Origin: JAZDJJ01 sp043804035
GTDB lineage: Bacteria; Bacteroidota; Bacteroidia; Palsa-948
NCBI GenBank assembly: GCA_043804035.1
Contig: JAZDJJ010000135.1
Span: 1-13,444, forward strand
Direction of reading: 5' to 3'
Length of the DNA stretch: 13,444 nt
Part shown: positions 1-6,231 of the stretch, one piece after another
Position numbering within the stretch: the first letter of the stretch is position 1
Layout of the letters: every line of letters starts with the position of its first letter
Translations under genes and position numbers: made by a program
The notes under the pieces: model-generated
Told to the model about the DNA's origin: nothing
Database searches by the model: none
What the model saw: the letters and a program-made list of their open reading frames with translations, nothing else

Positions 1-230
1 ATTGGACATACACACTCAACACCAAACCCCAGTGGCTGATACGTGGATTTACAGGGCACGAACATCATAGAGAATTTGCTCTAATCAATATGAATGGGCG
101 CATGTATGACCCACTCATAGCAAGGATGCTGAGCCCTGATAATTTTGTGCAGAATGCAGATTTTACGCAGACATTTAATAGATACAGTTATGCGGGGAAT
201 AATCCGCTGGTTTATACGGATCCGGATGGG
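1..230 (+). repeat. RHS core direct repeat, copy at the end of the first RHS gene
   Basis: This is the third copy of the core end. A block of 71 bases at 138-208 is identical to 3154-3224, although flanking bases differ. That suggests recent exchange or conversion between these two copies right next to the tip junction. Confidence 0.88.
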
Positions 231-1184
231 GAGTGGATTAATTTTGTTATTGGTGCTGTAATTGGAGGATATAGTGGATGGCAAATCGGGAAAACAACTG
301 GACATGATTGGGGAAGTGGTTTATTGTGGTACACTTTAGGCGGTGCAGGAATTGGTGCTATATCAGGTGGAGTTGGCAGTGCTGTTGGTGGCGCAATAGC
401 AGGTTCGTCGTTTGCCGGAGCTTCAGCACTTGGAGCAGTTGCCGGAGGAGCTGCTGCCGGGGCTATTAGTGGTGGCGGGTTTGCTGCATTAGGAGGTGGT
501 AATGTTGGAGAAGGCGCTTGGAAAGGTGCTGTTTCAGGAGCAGCAGGAGGATTAGTAGGAGGAGCCATTGGTGGGAGAGCAGGCGCATTTGCCGGTGGAG
601 CAACAGCAGGCGCAGTAGGAACCTCATTAGCGGGAGGATCTCAAGACGAAATTATGAGAAGTGCTCTTTTAGGTGGTGTTACAAGTTTTGGATCTTATAG
701 TATTAGCACTTATATTAATTATCAAAGATATGAAGGCAATTTAAATTTTAGAGGATATGCCAGGGCACAAGGTGCTATACAAAGAGCTAATTTTTGGGAG
801 GCAGAAACAGGTTGGTATGAAACTTCCAGTGGAAACGTAAGAGGTGTGAGCTACGGCAGACCATTTGGAGGGCGTGTTAATTTAGGAGATGCTCCAGCCA
901 ATACAGTTTTTGAAGCACATACGCATCCGAATTTTGGCAAAGGGTATTCATGGGCAGGACCTTCAGATATTAATGCTTGGCAATCAGAGGGTAATTCATA
1001 TGATTATAAAGTATATGGTGGATTGAATGTTTATTCACTAACGTCAAATAAAGTATCAACTCTTTCAGTTCCTTCTGGAATAAGTGTAAGTGATTATGGC
1101 GCATGGTCACAAATTAATGGAATAAATATAGGAGTGTCGCATGGATTTAGTCTGTATAATCAACTTTTCTGGCCATGGCGTTAA
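1..1184 (+). CDS. RHS repeat protein, C-terminal end with glycine-zipper and JAB/MPN-like toxin tip (5' partial)
   Basis: The frame is open from base 3, so the gene starts upstream of the window. The internal ATG at 90 is only a convenient numbering point (residue 1 below) and not the real start. Before and just after it lies conserved RHS core (GFTGHEHHREF, NGRMYDPLIARMLSPD), ending in the P-x4-D-P-x-G motif NPLVYTDPDG (residues 38-47), where RHS proteins release their toxin tip. Residues 51-185 are almost entirely Gly/Ala/Ser, a glycine-zipper region often placed between RHS core and toxin. The last 150 residues form the tip. It carries H277-T-H-P280 followed by GPSD (290-293), resembling the H-x-H...S/D metal site of JAB/MPN (JAMM) or DUF4329-like RHS domains. 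Zinc peptidase activity is inference, because the S-to-D spacing is not canonical. The stop overlaps an exported small protein, the usual place for immunity. The RHS part is certain; the tip family is moderately sure. Confidence 0.85.
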   Translation, partial: WTYTLNTKPQWLIRGFTGHEHHREFALINMNGRMYDPLIARMLSPDNFVQNADFTQTFNRYSYAGNNPLVYTDPDGEWINFVIGAVIGGYSGWQIGKTTGHDWGSGLLWYTLGGAGIGAISGGVGSAVGGAIAGSSFAGASALGAVAGGAAAGAISGGGFAALGGGNVGEGAWKGAVSGAAGGLVGGAIGGRAGAFAGGATAGAVGTSLAGGSQDEIMRSALLGGVTSFGSYSISTYINYQRYEGNLNFRGYARAQGAIQRANFWEAETGWYETSSGNVRGVSYGRPFGGRVNLGDAPANTVFEAHTHPNFGKGYSWAGPSDINAWQSEGNSYDYKVYGGLNVYSLTSNKVSTLSVPSGISVSDYGAWSQINGINIGVSHGFSLYNQLFWPWR

Positions 1185-1726
1185 AAATAATTCGGTCGCT
1201 ACTTCCCTTTTTTCTATTTTTTATTGTAATTAATACAATGGGGCAACGCTTTGACAGCCTCCTCGCAAAAATGGATAAACGTTATAATAATCATTTAGAT
1301 TCTATTCAAATAATAATAGATAGATTTTTTGATAGACAATGGAAATGGGAAGTTATTGCTTTGTACAAGGATAAGTCAGGAGTGTGGCATGGAGAGATGT
1401 GTATAACCAAAACAAAAGGAAAAGGAAGTAACTCCTATGAAGAGTGTGAGAATTATACATTGCTTCCCAAAAAAGATTGGCAATCCGCTATTCAAAAATA
1501 TTATGATTTAAAATTTGATACACTACCTAACATGAAGGACATTAAAGGAAGTGATTTTAAAGTAAGAGATGGAGTAATGAATACTTTTACATATAGGCAT
1601 AAGGAAAAATCAAGAAGAGTAGAATATCAAAGCCCCGATTTATTTAAGAAAAAGAGTTGGCAAACTGCAAATGCGACAGAAATATTAGAGATACATCAAA
1701 AATATTTTGTAAAAAAGAGAAACTAA
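1175..1726 (+). CDS. Exported small protein, putative immunity to the JAB-like RHS tip
   Basis: The ATG overlaps the end of the upstream RHS gene by 10 bases, so the two are probably translated together. The 183-residue product begins MALKIIRSLLPFFLFFIVIN, a basic start and long hydrophobic stretch typical of a Sec signal peptide, with likely cleavage near TMG|QRF (residues 21-26). The rest is hydrophilic, rich in Lys, Tyr and Trp, with two cysteines in the mature part (MCIT and EECE, about residues 75-90) and no catalytic motif that I recognise. A single gene directly after a polymorphic toxin tip and before the next RHS fragment is the standard position of an immunity gene. Export suggests that the toxin is neutralised in the periplasm. 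The family is not recognised; the immunity role rests on position only. It could also be an unrelated exported protein carried along by recombination. Confidence 0.75.
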   Translation: MALKIIRSLLPFFLFFIVINTMGQRFDSLLAKMDKRYNNHLDSIQIIIDRFFDRQWKWEVIALYKDKSGVWHGEMCITKTKGKGSNSYEECENYTLLPKKDWQSAIQKYYDLKFDTLPNMKDIKGSDFKVRDGVMNTFTYRHKEKSRRVEYQSPDLFKKKSWQTANATEILEIHQKYFVKKRN

Positions 1727-4017
1727 CATTACCTAACCAGATCACAGCCCCCGGAGGCGCAATTACCACCATGACCTACGATAATTTTGGCAGACAGCTA
1801 ACCCTCAACGACCCTAACGCAGGACTGATGACCTACACTTACGATATCATTGGACAATTATTAACCCAAGCCGATGCAAGAGGAAATATTTACAACATGA
1901 CTTATGATGCACTTGGAAGAATGTTAACAAAAACCAGAGGAGAAGAAATAATTACTTACTTTTACGACACAAAACCAAACGGCAAAGGTATGTTAAGCAC
2001 AGTAACCGGCTTCAACGGAATAAATTCCGATTACTCTTACGACAGTCAGAGTCGGCTACAAACTATAACCGAACAAAACATAGATGGAAAAGATTACAGC
2101 AGTAGATACGAATACGATAACTTAAACCGCGTAACAAAAGAAACTTATCCCGGAGGATTTGCAGTGAACAAAACCTACAACAGTAACGGCTACTTGGAAA
2201 AAATACTCAAAGCAAGCGACAATGGGCTTATCTGGCAATGCGATGCCATGAACCAAAGATTACAAGTAACAAATGCTTTGCATGGCAATGGAGGAACAAT
2301 AAATAAAACTTATAACAATCTCGGTTTTTTGCAAAACATAACTGCGATGAAAAACGCACAGACAGTAATGAATTACGACTATAACTTTGAACCTGCCACC
2401 GGAAATCTTTCAACCCGCAGCGATAAGATCAGAGGATTAACAGAATCGTTTACATATGATAATCTTGACCGGCTGAAAAATATTTCTCTCAATAATAATC
2501 CTGCACTTAACACAACTTATTATTCCTCCGGCAATATAGCAGACAAGAGCGATGTAGGCGTTTACAATTATGACGGTAAACCACATGCTGTTTCAAGCAT
2601 TGATAATCCCAGTGCAAATATTCCTGTATTGCAGCAGAACATAACTTACACGGCATTTCAGAAAGCCGAAAATATTTCTGAAAACAATTTACATTTGCAT
2701 TTTACTTACGGACCCGATTATGCAAGAAAAATATCTCTGCTCACCGACAATCAAAACAACACGCTGAGAAAAATAATTTATGCTGGCAACTACGAAAAAA
2801 TAATGAGTGGTAATAATACTTATGAAGTAAAATATATTGCAGGAGGCGATGGGCTATGCGCAATTGCTGTTAAACAAAACGCGGGACGGGAATGGATTTA
2901 TTATGCACACACCGATCATCTCGGAAGTATTGTAGGAATTTATGATAACGGAGGACAAAAAATTTATGCCCAAAGTTTTGATGCTTGGGGAAGGGAACGA
3001 AACCCTGACAACTGGACGTACACTGCAAACCCCAGCACAAAACCCCAGTGGCTGATACGTGGATTTACAGGACACGAGCATCACAAGGAGTTTGGTTTGA
3101 TAAATATGAATGGACGGCTCTATGATCCGCTTGTTGCGAGGATGTTGAGCCCGGATAATTTTGTGCAGAATGCAGATTTTACGCAGACATTTAATAGATA
3201 CAGTTATGCGGGGAATAATCCGCTAAAATATACTGATCCGGATGGGGAAAACCCGCTTTTGATTGCAACAGCCGTATATTTTGTTTTTTTTACAGAAACA
3301 GGGTATGACCTTCAGAAATATGTATCTCCGGTAGCAGTTAAGGTTGATGTATCGTTAGGGACCCATCAAAGAGGTGTTGGAATTCAGGGTTCCGTTGGAG
3401 TACCACAAATACTTCCAGTAAGTGCAAGAGTACATGGAGGCGTTGGATATTATTGGAAAAATTATGATGTTACTCCTGGTTGGCAAACAACTTATGGGTA
3501 CGAGATAGGGCTGACTCCATTTTTTGTAACGGGCAGCACAACATACAACGGCCCGGGCGATAAATTCGATCAAAGGCTTTGGGATACAAGAATAGGCATA
3601 CCAGGCCTTAATGTTAAATATGAGAATGACATGTCTTTTGGACTGCCGTTTGGGGATGGTGGTGATAGATATAGAACGGCTGCTCTTAAAATACAAGTTG
3701 GACCTGTTCATGTTGGAATGAATTTATTTACAGGAGATCCGGGATTAAAAAATGATGACAGAATAACACAAAGCAGAAATGGTAAAAAGTATTACATTAA
3801 AAATCCAAATACTGGTGCAGATCCTGATGAATATCGTGCCGGAGTTGGATATATTGGTATAGGCCCATTCCGTTTTGGAACCGACACAGAAAACAGAAGG
3901 CATAATATTCAAAATGTGCTTATTCACGATAAAATAGGTTCGCCCCGCTTTTCAATAGTAGATAGACCTAATAAATTTTATTTTCAGTTCGGATCTGGGG
4001 GAGGGTTCTTGTGGTAA
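1657..4017 (+). CDS. Orphan RHS core fragment with polymorphic toxin type 23-like tip
   Basis: From about residue 23 to 530 this is RHS/YD-repeat protein: YD repeats such as MTYDNFGR (39-46) and MTYDALGR (81-88), the DHLGS motif (420-424), QSFDAWGRERNP (439-450), the core end GLINMNGRLYDPLVARMLSPD (480-500) and the cleavage-type motif PLKYTDPDG (522-530). Complete RHS proteins are far longer and have a signal or N-terminal domain; none is present here. The first 23 codons from ATG 1657 are the 3' end of the preceding immunity gene in another frame, so that start is probably not used natively and this is a displaced (orphan) tip. The tip (531-786) contains NLFTGDPG (689-696), EYRAGVGYIGIGPFRFGTDT (725-744), RHNIQNVLIHDKIG (748-761) and a Gly-rich FGSGGGFLW end, which I recognise as the Bacteroidota toxin-23 (Ntox23) type. 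Its activity is unproven. A putative immunity gene follows. The open frame is certain; expression is doubtful. Confidence 0.8.
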   Translation: MANCKCDRNIRDTSKIFCKKEKLTLPNQITAPGGAITTMTYDNFGRQLTLNDPNAGLMTYTYDIIGQLLTQADARGNIYNMTYDALGRMLTKTRGEEIITYFYDTKPNGKGMLSTVTGFNGINSDYSYDSQSRLQTITEQNIDGKDYSSRYEYDNLNRVTKETYPGGFAVNKTYNSNGYLEKILKASDNGLIWQCDAMNQRLQVTNALHGNGGTINKTYNNLGFLQNITAMKNAQTVMNYDYNFEPATGNLSTRSDKIRGLTESFTYDNLDRLKNISLNNNPALNTTYYSSGNIADKSDVGVYNYDGKPHAVSSIDNPSANIPVLQQNITYTAFQKAENISENNLHLHFTYGPDYARKISLLTDNQNNTLRKIIYAGNYEKIMSGNNTYEVKYIAGGDGLCAIAVKQNAGREWIYYAHTDHLGSIVGIYDNGGQKIYAQSFDAWGRERNPDNWTYTANPSTKPQWLIRGFTGHEHHKEFGLINMNGRLYDPLVARMLSPDNFVQNADFTQTFNRYSYAGNNPLKYTDPDGENPLLIATAVYFVFFTETGYDLQKYVSPVAVKVDVSLGTHQRGVGIQGSVGVPQILPVSARVHGGVGYYWKNYDVTPGWQTTYGYEIGLTPFFVTGSTTYNGPGDKFDQRLWDTRIGIPGLNVKYENDMSFGLPFGDGGDRYRTAALKIQVGPVHVGMNLFTGDPGLKNDDRITQSRNGKKYYIKNPNTGADPDEYRAGVGYIGIGPFRFGTDTENRRHNIQNVLIHDKIGSPRFSIVDRPNKFYFQFGSGGGFLW
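2599..3246 (+). repeat. RHS core direct repeat, copy in the second RHS fragment
   Basis: This stretch is closely repeated at 4796-5440, from ATTGATAA up to the codons of the D-P-x-G motif, with one codon fewer in the later copy and mostly single-base differences by eye. Its last part is also shared with 1-230. Identity drops to nothing immediately after the D-P-x-G codons, where each copy carries a different tip. Such repeats are substrates for homologous exchange of tips. Confidence 0.9.
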
Positions 4018-4034
4018 CATTAGGAAAATCAAAA

Positions 4035-4565
4035 ATGATGATATATTTATTATTAGCAATAATGAACATGGCAGGTAATTGTAAAAAGGATAACCCCCTG
4101 AAAGATGACGACCTTTCTATTAAAAGAACTAATTATACAGGAAGTCAATTAGGGATTGATGGTTATTATTATCAAAAAGTAGATGCTACTTATTTTTCTA
4201 TTTATTTTTTTTATAGAAATGGTATCGTATTATCTGCTGGAGGATCATTTTCAAACGAAAGTGAAATGAATAATTATATAGTAAACGAATTCATTAATAA
4301 TAAAAGTTATCAAAATAGCAAATACGATTGGGGTGTCTTCCAAATAGAAAATAATACTATTCTATTTGAGCATTGGTATCCATCAGAATATCCATATAAA
4401 GCATATGTAAGAGCTGGAAGTATATTAAACGATACTACTTTTTTAATAAATGAAAGTTATCGGATGCAAGACGGTAAAAAAACAGAAGTAAAGACGAGAA
4501 ATGAAACTTATCATTTCAAGCAATTTAGCACTAAGCCGGATAGCACAAATAATTTTGTAAAATAA
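4035..4565 (+). CDS. Exported or lipoprotein-like small protein, putative immunity to the type 23 tip
   Basis: The frame opens at a GTG (4011) overlapping the RHS stop, but the first ATG pair at 4035/4038 puts a signal sequence exactly at the N terminus, so 4035 is preferred. The product (176 residues) starts MMIYLLLAIMNMAGNCKKD: a hydrophobic segment followed by a cysteine at residue 16. The lipobox is imperfect because the residue before Cys is Asn, so lipidation is possible but not secure. The mature part has GIDGYYYQK and FFYRNGIVLSAGG, Tyr- and Phe-rich strands of a kind I associate with small Bacteroidota lipoproteins beside toxin genes. No enzyme motif is seen. The position, 17 bases after the toxin-23 tip and directly before the next RHS fragment, supports an immunity role. 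The family is otherwise not recognised. Confidence 0.72.
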   Translation: MMIYLLLAIMNMAGNCKKDNPLKDDDLSIKRTNYTGSQLGIDGYYYQKVDATYFSIYFFYRNGIVLSAGGSFSNESEMNNYIVNEFINNKSYQNSKYDWGVFQIENNTILFEHWYPSEYPYKAYVRAGSILNDTTFLINESYRMQDGKKTEVKTRNETYHFKQFSTKPDSTNNFVK

Positions 4566-4795
4566 AACGGCACATCTGTTAAAACCAAATACCTCTGCGA
4601 TTACGAAGAAGAAACAACAGGACAGAATACAAAAAAAATACATTACATTTGTGGCAACGATGGACTTGATGCAATTATGATAAAAAAAACAATAGTGATA
4701 AAATGTATTATGTGATAAAATATCATCTTGGCTCTGTAACGGCTTTGATAAATCAAAGTGGCGATATTGTTGATGATGGCAGTCGTGTAATAAAT
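4566..4795 (+). pseudogene. Frameshifted remnant of a second, different RHS core
   Basis: Starting at the first base after the immunity stop codon, the frame reads NGTSVKTKYLCDYEE, then KKIHYICGNDGLDAIMIKK, and then hits TGA at 4713. Moving one base across the A8 run at 4682-4689 continues it as NNSDKMYYVIKYHLGSVTAL. Together this is the region around the DHLGS motif of an RHS core, but of another subtype from the one in the neighbouring copies. A single A lost from an A9 tract explains the break. It ends at about 4795, where sequence of the main core type begins inside the same reading frame (ATTGATAA at 4796-4803). This is a recombination scar or a decayed orphan and not a working gene. Confidence 0.7.
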
Positions 4796-5848
4796 ATTGA
4801 TAACCCAGTTAGTATTCCTATGTTACAGCAAAACATAACCTACACCGCATTTCAGAAAGCCGAAAACATTTCAGAAAATAATTTACATTTGCATTTTACT
4901 TACGGACCTGATTATGCAAGAAAAATATCTATGCTCACCGACAATCAAAACAACACGCTGAGAAAAATAATTTATGCTGGCAACTACGAAAAAATAATGA
5001 GTGGTAATAATATCTATGAAGTAAAATATATTGCAGGAGGCGATGGATTAGCAGCGATTGCAGTGAAACAAAACGCAGGACGGGAATGGATTTATTATGC
5101 ACACACTGATCATCTCGGAAGTATTGTAGGAATTTATGATAACGGAGGACAAAAAATTTATGCCCAAAGTTTTGACGCTTGGGGAAGAGAACGAAACCCT
5201 AACGACTGGACGTACACTGCAAACCCCAACACAAAACCCCAGTGGCTTATACGTGGCTTTACAGGGCACGAGCATCACAGAGAATTTGGATTGATAAATA
5301 TGAATGGCAGAGTTTACGACCCACTCATAGCAAGGATGCTGAGCCCGGATAACTTTGTGCAGAATGCAAGCGGCACACAGAGTTTTAATAGGTATAGTTA
5401 CTGCATTAATAATCCGCTAAAGTTTACTGATCCATCAGGAAATTTTTTAGGAACTATATTTACTTCTTTATGGGATTTTAGTGCTACTATTTTTACTAAA
5501 GGGGTGATTGACCCATGGAACACAAAAGCCAACAGACGTGCAGCATGGAGTAACTTTGACCCTACTGCTCAATGGAGTAAAACAAATAAAGCGTGGAGAA
5601 TTGACATCGGATTATTTAAAACCGACCCTAATAGAACATTTGCAGGTAGATCGTGGGAATTAATTTCAAGGTTTACATGGCAACTACCACAAACTACTAT
5701 TGGATATACATATACACACGGGAGAAATGTTTCCGGTAGAGTAGAGCGTGTAGAATATTTTCATGGGTCTACAATAGCCGTTAAAAATCCGGGACAAGGA
5801 AAGTATGCGAGCAATTCTGTTACTTTAGGAAATTATGAGCAGTTCTAA
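4703..5848 (+). CDS. Truncated orphan RHS fragment with tip broken by a MITE-like element
   Basis: This is an open frame of 381 residues with no native N terminus. Residues 1-30 derive from a different RHS core (HLGS at 8-11). From residue 32 it follows the main core type closely, with a second DHLGS (136-140), SFDAWGRERNP (156-166), NGRVYDPLIARMLSPD (201-216) and the end motif PLKFTDPSG (238-246). The tip (247-381) begins NFLGTIFTSLWDFSATIF and contains FDPTAQWSKTNKAWRIDIG (285-303) and a VTLGNY end. I recall Bacteroidota RHS tips with this lead-in continuing after a similar LGNY segment into an HEYGH-type zinc-peptidase motif. Here the frame instead enters an inverted-repeat element at 5833 and stops within it (TAA 5846-5848). 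No HEYGH sequence and no immunity gene follows. It is probably non-functional as a toxin, though it may serve as recombination material. Confidence 0.65.
   Translation: MYYVIKYHLGSVTALINQSGDIVDDGSRVINIDNPVSIPMLQQNITYTAFQKAENISENNLHLHFTYGPDYARKISMLTDNQNNTLRKIIYAGNYEKIMSGNNIYEVKYIAGGDGLAAIAVKQNAGREWIYYAHTDHLGSIVGIYDNGGQKIYAQSFDAWGRERNPNDWTYTANPNTKPQWLIRGFTGHEHHREFGLINMNGRVYDPLIARMLSPDNFVQNASGTQSFNRYSYCINNPLKFTDPSGNFLGTIFTSLWDFSATIFTKGVIDPWNTKANRRAAWSNFDPTAQWSKTNKAWRIDIGLFKTDPNRTFAGRSWELISRFTWQLPQTTIGYTYTHGRNVSGRVERVEYFHGSTIAVKNPGQGKYASNSVTLGNYEQF
4796..5440 (+). repeat. RHS core direct repeat, copy in the third RHS fragment
   Basis: Partner of 2599-3246. The left border ATTGATAA is where a different RHS core type is joined to this one. 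The right border is the Gly codon of DPSG. In the last 60 bases it diverges from the other two copies (NASGTQSFNRYSYCINNPL versus NADFTQTFNRYSYAGNNPL). Confidence 0.9.
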
Positions 5849-5980
5849 AAATACAAATAAACGTCATTGCGAAGGAGGAACGACTGAAGCAATCTGTTTT
5901 TTCATGTAGAAATAGAGATTGCTTCCTGCTTCGTGCCTCGCAGTCGCAATGACGAAATCAATTTTTGGAACCGCCCATAA
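5833..5980. mobile_element. 148-bp palindromic MITE-like element
   Basis: The two ends are imperfect inverted repeats. The left end is TTATGAGCAGTTCTAAAAAT and the right end reads TTATGGGCGGTTCCAAAAAT on the other strand. Nested inside are a second perfect pair, CGTCATTGCGA (5862-5872) and its complement (5944-5954), and a third, GAAGCAATCT (5886-5895) and its complement (5916-5925). The whole could fold into one long hairpin. There is no coding capacity, so movement would need a transposase supplied in trans. CGTCATTGCGA...GCAATCT palindromes are widespread in Bacteroidota intergenic regions. No convincing target duplication is seen. Its left end lies within the third RHS tip frame and provides its stop codon. 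Confidence 0.7.
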
Positions 5981-5987
5981 GTCCTGA

Positions 5988-6190
5988 CAACATAGAAACA
6001 ACCACCTGCAACATTGAAACAACCGTATGCAACATTGGAATAACCATATGCAACATTGGAATAACCATATGTAACATTGGAATAACCGTATGCAACATTG
6101 AAACAACCATCCGCAACATTGAAACAACCGTATGCAACATTGAAATAACCGTATGCAACATTAAAATAACCGTATGCAACATTAAAATTT
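5988..6190. repeat. 21-bp tandem repeat array, about 9.7 units
   Basis: The units share CAACATT-rAAyAACC-rTATG. A degenerate first unit is at 5988-6008, eight full units run from 6009 to 6176, and a partial unit is at 6177-6190. Variants differ at the same few sites (GAAAC/GGAAT/AAAAT, CGTATG/CATATG/CATCCG), with adjacent units most alike, as in slippage-grown arrays. The length is a multiple of three, so some frames stay open and encode a heptad such as CNIETTV, but there is no credible start or signal. It ends about 42 bases before the alpha-oxoamine synthase start. Confidence 0.92.
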
Positions 6191-6194
6191 TATG

Positions 6195-6202
6195 TATGTT
6201 TG
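6195..6202 (+). promoter_or_regulatory. Candidate -7 box for the alpha-oxoamine synthase gene
   Basis: TATGTTTG matches the Bacteroidota -7 consensus TAnnTTTG and lies 29 bases before the ATG at 6232. No TTTG is found at the expected -33 position, which falls in the last tandem repeat unit, so support is weak. Confidence 0.3.
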
Positions 6203-6231
6203 TGCGTAAATCCTAAAATAAACTTAAAAAA

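Noticed and set aside
212..568. Reverse-strand proline/alanine-rich ORF
   Set aside because: It is the antisense of the glycine/alanine-rich region of the RHS gene and has no independent support.
1657..1725. Genuine N terminus of the second RHS gene
   Set aside because: These codons are the 3' end of the immunity gene read in another frame. RHS homology starts only at about 1726.
2854..3084. Reverse-strand ORF conserved at 5048-5278
   Set aside because: It is the antisense shadow of the duplicated RHS core. Conservation follows the RHS frame.
5988..6190. CRISPR array
   Set aside because: Units of 21 bases are directly contiguous and no unique spacers lie between them. No cas genes are present.
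5965..6216. Small heptad-repeat protein encoded in the tandem array (either strand)
   Set aside because: The open frames follow from a 21-bp unit without stops in some frames. The forward frame has only a TTG start, lies partly in the MITE-like element, and shows no signal or domain.
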